A stretch of 64,000 bases of DNA, from positions 952,501 through 1,016,500 of the forward strand of contig WPIO01000109.1 in the NCBI GenBank assembly GCA_009760855.2, in the 5' to 3' direction. Below, piece by piece: positions 10,907-20,430 of the stretch. The stretch is from Cristatella mucedo. Lineage: Eukaryota > Bryozoa > Phylactolaemata > Cristatellidae. The position numbers and the translations under genes are program-made. Each line of letters opens with the position of its first letter. The stretch's first letter is position 1. Under the pieces are notes generated by a model, which was not told the DNA's origin, did no database searches, and worked only from the letters and a program-made list of their open reading frames with translations.

Positions 10907-11845
10907 CTCCATTGAATTGCTTTAAATGCAATTGATGGTTCTTTGGGGGAAATATCGGAGCTCTGACCATGAATAGCATTGAACCGAATGTGTGCCAGAA
11001 GCGACAAGTTTCTGACCAATGGTCAATTTGGAATTCTAATACAACTTCGCTCATAAGATCTCGTCAGGCAACTCAGATTCCTTTACTACCAGGACCCCAT
11101 GCTTCTACTTATTTTAAATAAGCACGACCGAAGAAAGAAATAGCAAATGTTGAAAGGTTCAAGGTCATTCTATCAACCTCCTATGGCGGTGTGCCACCTT
11201 GTTGGATGAATGTTAGTGAGCTGGTAGTTACTATGAAGCACTTGACCAACATAAGTACTTTACTTATAGGATATCATACCTCAGAGCTACGTGATTTATG
11301 TAAAAGTACACCCATGGTGTGCTGAAGTAGCCGCAAATGAGATGCCATCCAGCAGACCGCCACTTGTACATCCCATCTACGAGGATGAAGAAGGTGTGGT
11401 TTATATGCGTCTACAAGCCAGTGTCGTTCCGGTAAGTATGCTCCGCAATATCTTTGACCACGTGAAATTGCATTTTGATTCCGTTCCAACAAAAAACAAA
11501 ACAATGATGGATTGCTGTTTTTATCTCCTGTAGTACTCTCTCCAGCAAATTTACTACATGACAATGAATGAAGTTGCCAATAAGCACTCTGCATTGTCCA
11601 AGTAAGCTTCGTTTAATTTAGAGTTGATTATTTTTTATCTTCACCGATTAATGACCTTGTTGATGGAGATTGGTTTTTTCAATTTTTCTTGCTCTCGTAA
11701 GTACTTCCTATGTCGTTGTCTTTGCTACTATCTGAACGTGGCAGATGTACCCTACTGTCATCTTTACAGGTTGGACGAGCAGCAGGAAAAGAGAGAGCAA
11801 AGCGAGCTGGCTTCGAAGCTGGAACGTTGCAGTCTCAAACTGTAA
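3272..11845 (+). CDS. Mini-Schlafen (AlbA_2 domain) gene, unit A1, intact, 7 exons, 269 aa
   Basis: Exons are 3272-3432, 5903-6002, 7161-7303, 9164-9263, 11270-11431, 11534-11601 and 11770-11845. Every junction is GT-AG, phases agree throughout, and the sum is 810 nt (269 codons plus TAA). Residues 1-87 carry the Schlafen/AlbA_2 hallmarks: an acidic pair before a basic residue (E22, E27 in HNEFKGH) and [21 protein letters not shown] (61-81). Residues 88-135 hold the PPVPEH...FFIPV strand. Residues 175-181 (YVIYVKV) and 203-222 ([16 protein letters not shown] region) complete the fold. The C-terminus (245-269) is charged and probably helical. The protein is a single Schlafen domain without the helicase part of vertebrate SLFN5/11/13. 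Family members include RNA-cleaving nucleases (SLFN11/13; the C. elegans PUCH complex of TOFU-1, TOFU-2 and SLFL-3). Nuclease activity here is inferred. The start is the first in-frame ATG after a plausible acceptor at 3265-3266. Confidence 0.8.
3715..4010 (+). mobile_element. Decayed L2-II RT C-terminal remnant in A1 intron 1
   Basis: Read in frame with gaps, it gives [11 protein letters not shown], then [10 protein letters not shown]. These match LPACAIRRLQL and RVKQRINFKV in the better copy at 22743-23090. The same remnant is in A2 (27755-28010), so it predates the duplication. Confidence 0.5.
4668..4756. repeat. (GA)n microsatellite in A1 intron 1
   Basis: This is an uninterrupted GA run of about 88 bp. 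The equivalent site in A2 (28661-28689) has only about 29 bp. Confidence 0.95.
5226..5272 (+). mobile_element. L2-I LINE 3' stub
   Basis: ATGACTTTGTGGAGTTACTGACGGAGATGCATACATACAT is the terminal segment of L2-I (compare 61670-61710). Only about 45 bp are present. Confidence 0.5.
5903..6002 (+). CDS. A1 exon 2 (NTGEGG...GVTD motif)
   Basis: The acceptor is TTTTTTGTAG and the donor is CAG|GTATGG. The exon is 100 nt, enters in phase 2 and leaves in phase 0. It encodes the glycine-rich strand-turn [13 protein letters not shown] with D74, the best candidate for the third acidic residue. The length and phase are the same in A3 and D. Confidence 0.8.
7037..7115 (-). mobile_element. L2-II 3' tail just upstream of A1 exon 3
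   Basis: AATAAAATTGATAAAGCACACTCAG...AGGTGCTTTACATTTACTGCAAAG is the minus-strand L2-II tail hairpin. It lies 45 bp before exon 3. The same insertion is at 31968-32047 (A2) and 37915-37990 (A3), so it is older than the A duplications. Confidence 0.55.
7161..7303 (+). CDS. A1 exon 3 (PPVPEH / FFIPV strand)
   Basis: The acceptor is TTTGTTTCCAG and the donor is GCGA|GTAAGT. The exon is 143 nt, phase 0 to phase 2. It encodes the segment with [18 protein letters not shown], typical of the AlbA_2 core. The same 143-nt length is seen in A3 and D. Confidence 0.8.
9164..9263 (+). CDS. A1 exon 4, short Cys-containing exon
   Basis: This 100-nt exon is not obvious from domain motifs. It is flanked by TATGTTGCAG and a consensus donor GTGAGTA. 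It is open in the frame set by exon 3 (phase 2) and leaves phase 0, exactly as exon 5 needs. It encodes residues 135-168 with C156-W-C158-E and H161. The equivalents at 34161-34260, 39963-40062 and 58339-58438 are all 100 nt and open, with CWCE kept. The Cys/His cluster could bind metal; that is speculation. Confidence 0.7.
10287..10639. repeat. About 105-bp inverted repeat around a (TA)n core in A1 intron 4
   Basis: The left arm 10287-10391 and right arm 10533-10639 are reverse complements with few mismatches. Shared pieces include TTTTTGGCGATTGACTCAAACCCAC and TTGCCC(T/G)GCGAAATA. The core is about 140 bp of TA-rich repeat. A2 and A3 carry a single arm only. Confidence 0.75.
10640..10697. 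repeat. (TA)n block 2 in A1
   Basis: This TA-rich run lies directly after the right arm of the inverted repeat and is followed by GCCCAGTTATGTC, which directly follows the single TA block in A3. Confidence 0.9.
10865..10907. repeat. (TA)n block 3 in A1
   Basis: TA run separated from block 2 by a 165-bp spacer. The spacer is kept in A3 (41205-41370) and absent in A2. Confidence 0.9.
11270..11431 (+). CDS. A1 exon 5 (C-terminal half of the Schlafen fold)
   Basis: The acceptor is TACTTATAG and the donor is CCG|GTAAGT. The exon is 162 nt, phase 0 at both ends. It encodes [10 protein letters not shown] and [18 protein letters not shown], which match the last strands of AlbA_2 domains (typically Y-x-R-x2-x-S-V). 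It is also open in A2 and A3. Confidence 0.78.
11534..11601 (+). CDS. A1 exon 6
   Basis: The acceptor is ATCTCCTGTAG and the donor is AA|GTAAGC. The exon is 68 nt, phase 0 to 2. It encodes a helical-looking segment beginning [14 protein letters not shown], which follows the domain's last strand. It is also open in A2 (36082-36149) and carries stops in A3 (42095-42162). Confidence 0.72.
11770..11845 (+). CDS. A1 exon 7 (C-terminal helix and stop)
   Basis: The acceptor is CATCTTTACAG. The exon completes the split codon and runs 24 codons to TAA. The residues are rich in E, K and Q, and the exon ends in LKL. The counterpart in A3 (42330-42405) has the same length and ends in LNL-stop. Confidence 0.72.
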
Positions 11846-12032
11846 CTAAGTGTGAAGGCTGACGTGCGTGCAATCACAAAGTGCTAATGAACCATTATCA
11901 GTATCACTCGCGAGGTCTGGTCCAGGTCGAGGATGGTCTTTCCGAACTGGAATGTAGCAATCGCTGACACAGTCAAGTTTTAGTATTCGCGAAGTGCTAG
12001 TCGATCGTTATTAGATCAGATCATTTATGATA

Positions 12033-12038
12033 AATAAA
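12033..12038 (+). terminator. Poly(A) signal AATAAA of unit A1
   Basis: This is a canonical AATAAA 188 bp downstream of the A1 stop codon. It is the first good signal after the last exon. Confidence 0.5.
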
Positions 12039-12045
12039 TGCTTGA

Positions 12046-13289
12046 GTAGTACCTACGGTCGTGCGTGTTCTTTACTCTTGAGCCGCTCTATTTTTGCCTG
12101 GGGACACTCGATTGTCGTGCTCGTACTCGAGCCCATTAATGATGCTTGCCCTTGATACAGCTGGCCAGAGACTTGGCAACGAGTGTCACTTATTGCTACC
12201 GAAACAGCACCACACAGATGCATTGTTTCATGGAACTCCTTCCCACCCTCCATTACCGTAATGGTATAGTTATTGATGTTACTCAGCTGTTTGAAGTTTA
12301 GAGTGTTTTCCTCCTGTGACGATATTGCGAACCTGTATCGGATAGCCTGCCAAGGATCTTTTCAAATGCTTTGTAGCCATACATATCAGTAGGGTTGAGT
12401 AAGTAGGACTCGCCTTTGTATTCCATCTTGATTTTGGTATAGGAAAATTAAAATAAAAAATAGTTGAAGCATCTATATTAGCAAACGTTTGTCCGTGTAT
12501 CACTGCGAGCGTTTGGTAACGATGATCATGCAGGATGACGCATTTGAAGAGTAAATACAAGCAACCGTATGTAGCACTTCAAAAAAGATATCTCTTCGTC
12601 AGGGCAAAAACTGTTTAAACTAGTTACTAGTGAAGTTAATTAGGAAATAAGGATTAGGCATTCTACTGTTGCAACTTATAAACTTAAAGAAATATGAGTG
12701 ATGTAAATATTTCAAAGAGGCAAAGCACCATAAAGCCAGTTTCTTTTTGATCGTCTGCTACTTTAGGCGTTTCAAAAAGAATTTTTTGTTAACAGAGCTT
12801 GAAATATCGGTCATTGTTACTTTGAGCGCTCAAAGACGAGTTCCTGAAATCGGAGCATGAGCTTGTTTCTGAAATACGAGCAGGTCACAGAAGCAGGTGC
12901 TAGTTATAGCAATGGATTGTGGTGATGACTCTGGTGAACGTTGACTTTCAGGCGAACGTGGCTTACATGTTCTACTATTGGTCTGATAGGAAAAGTTAGC
13001 AAATTTGTTTCTGATCCCAAATTTGTTAGTCTGTAGCCGGTAAATAGCATTTGAATACAAATAACAAGAACTCGCCCAGCTATATCACCCGAGATATGCT
13101 GAGAGTCTTACATATTTGGAAAATGCATGCATCGGGAAATATGGGCATTTGGGTGCACAGTTGTTCCGTAAGCCTTGCTTTTTTAAATTAGTGGTGTAAT
13201 ATTGAAGTCAAAAGCGATTGCAAAGTCCATGATTTTTTATAAGACTGATTGAGATTCAAAGTTTTCATTAAGAATACCTTTTCCTACCT
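12046..13289. other. Intergenic, no gene recognised
   Basis: Neither strand shows a convincing coding exon, repeat family or RNA gene. It is the A1 3' flank. Confidence 0.5.
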
Positions 13290-14715
13290 AGTGAACTGCA
13301 CGATAAGTGGTTCTCATTCTTTCACACCCCTATATCAAGAAAAACTGGGGGTAGAGTTGCAGTTATTACGATCTCGAAGTTCAACTACAAGCCATTTGCA
13401 GAACCCTCGAAGAAGTATTTTACATCAATTGTCTTGGTCTCACCCAAAAACCAGCTACCGATAGTGGCAATAGCCCTTCGCCCACCAGGTACGAGATCCT
13501 TTCGTATCTAATATTTCTGCTATCTTATAATGATTGTTTGTGCAATAAATAGATCCTTTTATCGTCAAAGGTGACTTCAACAGTTACTTTGTTAACTCAT
13601 TTGACGCCTTAAGCACTGCATTGGCATACTGACGGGCCTCACTGCCTCCCTTGGATCAAGTGCTTGGCCCAACTCACTTGAAGGGTCACACACTAGACCA
13701 AATCTTCTCATACAACGGCAGGATGTCATCAATTATTACAGAATCCTGCTTTGCTGAGAGAAGCAGATGTCAGTCTGTCGACAGTGTGTGCTAGCCTCCT
13801 TCTTCTCTGAAATCATAGGCATGCATCCTCAAGACCTTTGACGAATACGTTGTCCCCATGAGAATGCACTGTCCACATACCAAGCACTGTCTGCATCGAC
13901 TCTGCTGCTTATTCCCATCGCCGATCTTTCAAAATTATTAGGTAGCTACACCATGATACTCTAATGACTTGCTTAACGACTTTACACGCCGCATAAGCCT
14001 ACTGTGTGTCTTTGCCCAGACGGCCTATGGTTTAAAACAGACATTGAACTAGCTAGGTCTTCTAAGCTTAAAACAGGAAAAGAAAAGAAAAGATGAGGAC
14101 TGACTGTCCATCGAAAGGCATGAGGCCTCCTGTAGCTCGTACCAATCGATCCTAGCAAAGGTCAAGTCTAGCTTCTATAACAAATAGTTGTATAGCAAAT
14201 GCTAAATCCAAAAATGCTGATGTCTGCCATCAATCATCTCTACAACTACTCTCACCTAAGCTTCATATCTGATGATCCCGGCGATGATTTAGCTGATGGC
14301 TTCTCTCGATTCTTCGCCCAGAAGATAGACCATGGAGTCTATCCCTGAATCCCTCCTAGAATTCTGTCCCTCGATTACTTGCATCACCTCAGTAACTCCA
14401 TTCGAGCAGGCCACTAGTCATCTCCTCCTGAAGTTACTGTCTTGGTCGTATAGTGCATTGATCTGCTTCTGTCATGAATAACTAATATTTTAATCTGTCC
14501 TTAGCCTCAGGTCATATCCCAGAACATTAAAAAAAAACTGTAGTCAGACGGGTTATCAAGAATGTGACACTAGACCAAGAGAACTTGAAAAACTACAGCT
14601 CAGTCTCCTTTCTACCATTTATATCAAAGAAACGTGATCGAGTAGTAGCTAACCAGCTGAGCTCATTTAATGAAACTTAAAACCTTGCTAGTAAGTTTTA
14701 ATCTGGCTTTGGTAA
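13290..14715 (+). mobile_element. Decayed L2-II LINE, endonuclease domain and start of RT
   Basis: Frame pieces give GGVAVI, IVLVSPKNQLPIVAIALRPPG and GDFN (AP-endonuclease motif of L2-type ORF2). Later come VIKNVTLD..., NYSSVSFLPF and VVANQLSS (start of RT). There are numerous stops and indels. It is interrupted after the SGF motif by the element at 14716-15303. Confidence 0.6.
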
Positions 14716-15303
14716 CCGGAAAATTCTTTGCGGGACAATTCCTCATGGATGATTCGCTGCAGATAATTCGGCACAGGACAATTCGGAGCGGACTGTGCAG
14801 GACTGAAATACGGGTTATTTTGAGCGGAGATTTTGGAGCAGACACTTTTCATTGTAGTCATTATTTATATTTTAAATGCAGTGCAAACACGCTTTAAATT
14901 AGTCAATTTATAGTTTTGAAACGTTGATGATTTCGCTTAACCAAGACATTTAATTACACAGTAAGTGAGTATACAGTAGTGAGCGGGATCAGTGTATATA
15001 TGAATGAATCCAAGGTCAGTGGACCTTTGGAACTTTAAACTTGCACGTCCAGCATCATAGTCTGTGAGACACAATGGATTGTGGTTAGTTATTGCGATAG
15101 TATTAGTTTTTTCCAAACGTGATTTTGTGAAAGAGTTGCTGCATTTCCTTTGCCTTTTTTAAAGTAGGATAACTAAACTTTACTGTATACGGTATCATAG
15201 TTCTAGCAAACATGAATAATAAAAGAATTCGGTTAAATTTAAATAGTTATGTTTTTACATCCCGCTCCGAATTTTCCTCTCCGAAAAGTCCGCTCCGAAA
15301 TAT
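14716..15303. mobile_element. Insertion with inverted, CGGAGCGGA-rich ends inside the L2-II LINE
   Basis: The left end has GGAAAATTCTTTGCGGGA and TTCGGAGCGGACT. The reverse complement of the right end has GGAAAATTCGGAGCGGGA and TTCGGAGCGGACTT. LINE RT sequence stops before it and resumes after it, but 0.7-0.9 kb of RT is missing. It may be a non-autonomous DNA transposon. No transposase is visible. Confidence 0.45.
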
Positions 15304-15935
15304 AATAGCCTGTGCAATCAGGTGCTTACAGCTGGGGCAAAACCCTGCAGACAGGCTTGTCTGTCGTGAGTGTCGCAGTTGCCACATTTCACGAATTCCT
15401 GCTGACTTGCACCGTGTAAAAATCAAGCAACGGATCAACTTGAAGGTTCTGCTGCTTTCTTTTAAGTCAATTCATTCTTTGGCTACAGCCTGTCTATCAG
15501 ATCTACGCCCCCATCAGGCCAAGCACTGTTTTTCAGAATCTAACGGTTTATAATTATCTCATATAAACCTCAAATCCTTTGGAGACCGTGGATTTATGCT
15601 CACAAAGTGTGGAACACACATCCGACATGCCTCACGACATCCCCTGACTTGACAATATTGAAAAGTAACTTAAAAAACACCTATTGATGGCAACATTCAG
15701 TGTGTCCCTGTGAGTCATCTCGTATATGCGTACTATACATGCGCACGTGTGCTGACGATCAGCATGCTTCTGCTTACCACACTAGCATGCTGAAGCTTTG
15801 CAAGCTACGTCTAACCATGTTATTCATCAAGCATGATATAGGTCACTTTGCGATTGTCTTTCCTTTGCAATTACTGTAAAGCGTTCATTAGGAAATTGAG
15901 TTCTCTCAGTGTGCTTCATCAGTTATAATATTATT
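15304..15935 (+). mobile_element. L2-II LINE, RT C-terminus and 3' end
   Basis: It encodes ACAIRCLQLGQNPADRLVC, then SCHISRIPADLHRV and KQRINLKVL, matching the 22743 copy. The 3' end TGTAAAGCGTTC...TCTCAGTGTGCTTCATC is a decayed version of the tail hairpin. Confidence 0.6.
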
Positions 15936-16469
15936 CTAACATTTATTACATGAAAGGGACTCTTTTCAGTGAGTAGAGGCGTGTGTCCAATAAGCCTTCT
16001 TTTTTTCACCGATACTTTACCACCAGTATTTTCAGCCATTGCTAAGTGGTGAGCCCTGGTTCACAATTTTAGACTGTATCTATTTATTATAATACGCTTA
16101 AAAACCCAAAGTACTTAATTAACAGATATAATCCCCTCGAATACTCAAATACTTTAAATTATTAATTTAAAAAAACACCAAATACCTTATTCGCAGCATT
16201 TGTGACCATATCCGGCAGGTTGGTTATTGGAGTTGTAAATACTTAAAGTGAGCATTAATTGAAGCTTGACAATGTACGAGGATCCTTGTGGCTTAGTAGT
16301 AAACATCTACATAACAGCAGACCTACGTTCTGAGCCATTAATTACACCATCGGAAAATCAAAGATTATCACTAGCTTAATGATGAAACGTGCCTTACAAG
16401 TTTATCTTCTGCAATTCTAAGAAAAGAAAGAGACAAGAAATGAAAGATGAAAGAGACAGACATCGCCCT

Positions 16470-16830
16470 GAATAGACCTGCTTGTTCAAGCCCATGCTGT
16501 AACTTCTTCCCGACTTTCGTCAGAACATCCCTTTACTAGACCAAATTCAAAAGAAACTTAAGAAGACTTATTTAAGACCGCATTTAGTGGGTTCCTGAGA
16601 TTCATTTTTCATGTACTTATGCGTGCTGACATTGTGCATGCTGCCAGTGACTGCATTTGCATGCTGACCCTGTGCATATCACCCTTAACCATGCTATTCA
16701 TATTCTTTATCAAGCATGATAGTACACACCGGTCAATTCGGTTTCCCTTTACAGCAAACTTAAAGCGTGTAGAAAGAGATTGAGTCCTCTGAGGGCGTTT
16801 ATCGTGTGCATTATAATTATTATCAATATT
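16470..16830 (+). mobile_element. L2-II LINE 3' end
   Basis: TTTAAGACCGCATTTAGTGGGTTCCTG, the paired GTGCATGCTGCC/GTGACTGCATTTGCATGC block, and AGAAAGAGATTGAGTCCTCTGAGGGCG then ATTATAATTATTATC. The stretch 15936-16469 before it shows nothing certain. Confidence 0.6.
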
Positions 16831-17317
16831 ACGCTAAGTGGTAAAGCTGGTTGATCAACTATTAGTTGATCCACCAGAGTCCTTCGAAGACATACCGCTT
16901 ACCAAGTCACCATACGGCATTGCTTGCAAGTATCGTAAGACAATAAGGATCGACTACATCTAGAGCTACATTGATGTAGATCCGTGTAAGGTTCCATTGC
17001 TACTGCGTCTGTAGCAGGAGAAACTTCTACTGGTTTTACCTAGCCCTTGATTCACCAATATTGCAAACGATAACAAAGCATAGCATGTAGTATCTGCACC
17101 CCCAAGTGGACATTATACATTTAAACATAGTTTTTTATGTTCTCAGCGTCTTGTAAACATCATGTAAATTTTTTTTGGCAAATTCAGTTAAAATGAGAAA
17201 ACAATCCAAACGCCTGCATTGCTCTACAAGATGTGCTGTATCGGAATCGTTTCCGGAAGACTCGTCTCGACTGAGCGATACAATACAGCACATCGTATTG
17301 ATGCAATCCGCATTCAA

Positions 17318-17800
17318 GAACAAGTAATAATAATAAAAAATATGATAACCCCCTTAAGAGAACTGAATCTCTTTCTAGACGATTTACATTTGCTACAAAA
17401 GCATGGCGTTACGACTAGTGGTTGAATGCTTAATGCAATACCACAATGACATGGTAAGGGGTGACAGGCACAGGGTCAGTATGGAACTGTGCTTAGTGGC
17501 ATGATACACATCGTCAGCACACACATACACACGTAAAGATCGAACCACTGCTACCCAATAGATGCTGCGATCAATAGGTGCGAATTTGATTCCTTATGAA
17601 ATGTGCTAAGCCAGGAAATGTCTTGACGATAGTGTGGATTGAGTTCCGAGGGTTGGATGCATCCGAACTAAAGGTATAGTCTTCAAATAATTTGAGGTTT
17701 ATGCAAGGTATAGGTAAACAATTCGATTCCACAAAGCTGGTAGTACGATGACTACCATGGTGGGGAGTTGATCGAATAGGTAAACAAGATGGAGGAACCT
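17318..17800 (-). mobile_element. L2-II LINE 3' end (minus)
   Basis: AATAATAATAAAAAATATGATAAC...TCTCTTTCTAGACG, then ATGACATGGTAAGGGGTGACAGGCACAGGGTCAG. Further on comes AATTTGAGGTTTATGCAAGGTATAGGTAAAC, parallel to 54815-55230. 16831-17317 has nothing recognised. Confidence 0.55.
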
Positions 17801-18329
17801 ACAAGCCAGTCGTTTAAGAAAGAGACCAATTTAAGGATTTCAAGTAGTGATGCACTTAATAAAAATAGCCAGGTATGTTTAAGGGAATACAATTGCATCA
17901 GCTTGGCCGCTCTGGCTCTGACCGTTCGCTGTGTGAACCTGTCCTGTTGCCGGATGCTTTTTGAATTAGTCAATGCTTTCGTTCTACATCCTTTCCCGTT
18001 CTTATGTCTTTGCTATCATTTTCACATAGCTCGTGTTACAGATCGGCACGTTTACCCGCAAGAAAAGAGAAAGAAAAAGGAGCAGTAAATTGGGTAGCAA
18101 GATTTAAATTATCTTAACCTCCCTTGCACTCGTTTGAAATGAAATTCTGAATTTCCTAGGTAATTACTTCACCTGCATCTTAGCTCTTGCACACTGTCGA
18201 AAGAGATTTAGTACTTTGAGAATAATGGATTTATTCTTACTCTAATGCTATAGTTATTAATAATGTCGTAGCAGAGTGATTCCTAGAATATTAAATTGGA
18301 TTTGAAAATCTAGATATGCGCAATAGATT

Positions 18330-20000
18330 CAATATCGTGCCCTCAGATAAGTTAATATCTTACTCATCCCTTACCATTTGCAGCCAAAGAAGCACGATCG
18401 CACGATTGGCGGCAGCATGGTTCATGACAACAAGCTTAACAGGGTTCGACTAGCTGATTGTAAAGCCTCTCTTCAACCTAGACATTGGAGCCTTCACGGT
18501 TTTCACCACCGCTTGCTGCGGCAAATAAACGATCGCCAAAAGACGAAGTCGAACTACGTACAAAACCATCGCCTTTCCTCGTCTTCCATTGTTGTCGTGG
18601 GTGACATGAACAGTGTCAGCCCACAAATATGGGTAGTAGAACGATGTCAACGTCAGCATTTATAAGCAAATCAAGGACGAATCACATTGACAAAAATCTT
18701 GTGTTGAATAGATAGGCTTTTAGTTTGCTTTTGAGTGTCGTGAAGGTTTGGACGATTGTGACGTAAGTCGGAAGTGGGCTGCGATTACTGCTTCATTTGT
18801 AATGCTGCAGAAAAGCATTAACACCAGTGCTTGCAGCTTCCTATAAATGGTTACCCGTTGGAGGGTTGATACAAACCCGTGAGTTGGGTATTACAATCCT
18901 TAACCTGGTAGGGATTAGGTCTGATAAGTAGGCTTGGGTAAAGAAAACTGACAGGATCTAAAGATGCAAAACGTAATGAACTTGACAATCCGCTTGACTG
19001 GGACCCAGTGCTGGTCAGACGAAACTGTGGTACTGCTACGCTAATGACAGACAAGCCGAGCTACTTAGTTTCGGACTAGTTTTATGTGAGCACCCGATTT
19101 CACTGGCTACTTGTGCAATGAGTAGTGGGTAATAGAAGTGGAGGCGGTATGTCAAAATTGACGGAAAAGTTTAATCTATGTCTAGCTAGCCCAAAGTTTC
19201 ACGATTTTATGTATCTGGTGGTAGGCAGACCTTACAGGGGAACTGTCGGTCTGATAAAAGCTAACGTCGGAACAGAAAACAAAGATCGCGTTCAGATTCA
19301 AAAGGAGATGTGCTGGCACAGCCGATTTTGTGCGTCAGGTCGTCTAGTTTCCAAAGCGAAGTCGGTGTGCAAATAACTCATTAGTGGTTTGTATCATCAT
19401 TCAATTTAAGAACGTCTGTAGCCATCTGTTCCTTAATACCATCGATACATGAAGCGTGGGAGTAGAGATAACTCGAGGTGCACTGGGGCTGAGAAGTATC
19501 AAGGTAAACATGCAACCGAGAGTCTTCCGTATAAACATGAAACCCAAGGATGTGACCAGCAATAGCTTCAGCAAAGAGGGGAGTATAGACCGTAAAAAGA
19601 AAGGGACCTGGCACAAAGCCCCGTGGTATCCCATTCTTTAGTAACATATGGTACGTTCTATTTCATTTCGCAACAATATTAGGTATTGCAACGCGGAAAT
19701 AAAGCTAAAACCATTGCAGTGCTGAAACAGGGATGATACAGCGACATGTGAACCACTTAAGAAGGACTTTGAGATCGATGGCTTCAAAAGTGTCCGGTAG
19801 ATCGAGCAAAACATGCAGAGGCTACCAGCACAGAATAAGTAAGCATTGATAAGATGTAAATTATATCATCGATACTGGGCTTATTCCTTCAAGTAATAAG
19901 CTCTTGAAACAAACAATAACTCATTAGTATGCAGTAAAGTCTCAATAATTTTGTTTGTCCAGTGATGACTCGCCATGACTTCTTCCGTTGCCTTTGATGA
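18330..20000 (-). mobile_element. L2-II LINE with degenerate RT (minus)
   Basis: The minus strand at 19381-19647 reads GIPRGFVPGPFLFTVYTPL...GFHVYTEDSRLHVYL, aligning with the RT GVPQGSVLGPLLF and YADD motifs. YADD has become YTED. Further up, VLLDLPDTFEAIDLKVLL is motif A. A SINE is nested at 18462-18640. Confidence 0.6.
18462..18640 (-). mobile_element. tRNA-derived SINE inside an L2-II LINE (copy 4)
   Basis: GAGCCTTCACGGTTTTCACCACCG...GCGGC is the reverse complement of the SINE hairpin body. It sits inside the minus-strand LINE at 18330-20000. The same nested arrangement at 44280-44440 shows it predates the segmental duplication. Confidence 0.5.
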
Positions 20001-20354
20001 TACCTGTAGACGGGAGAATGGGTGGAAGTTTGCTCGATTTCTCTCGGTCTAGTGTTGCTAGCTTGAGTACTGACTACGTTACCGTAATATTATCCTATAA
20101 TAAGTTATCCCAATTACAGCCTTCATTTCAATGTGCTGGGACGTGCCCTAATTCTAATGACTTATGGCATCCTTAGTCAAGCTTGTGATTAGTAGACCTA
20201 GCTACTGTAATGTATGCAGTAAACAATAAGCACCATCAGTGAACGTGCACGGTGCGGTCAGTCACAGGTGGAAAATGGTCATCAATGTCGGCAAGTGTCG
20301 TGTTGTCTTACTATAATTACAATTGCTGATTCGAAGGAGTGATAACATTACTAA

Positions 20355-20430
20355 CAATAAGAATGCACTTGATAAAGCGCCCTCAAAAAAATTCAATCTC
20401 TCTTTAGGTGCTTTAAATTTGCTGCAAAGG
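20355..20430 (-). mobile_element. Tail-only L2-II insertion private to copy 1 of the duplication
   Basis: AATAAGAATGCACTTGATAAAGCGCCCTC...AGGTGCTTTAAATTTGCTGCAAAGG. The equivalent position near 46150 lacks it, so it inserted after the segmental duplication. Confidence 0.6.

Noticed and set aside
10598-11054. Minus-strand frames rich in Ile-Tyr
   Set aside because: They translate (TA)n tracts. The same applies at 33677-33931, 35381-35603, 41087-41335 and 41366-41617.
11287-11431. Alternative exon 5 start at CTCAGAG|C joining exon 3 directly
   Set aside because: It would preserve phase without exon 4, but the acceptor is poor. The conserved 100-nt exon with good sites plus the TATAG acceptor at 11269 explains the data better. 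It could still be a minor isoform.
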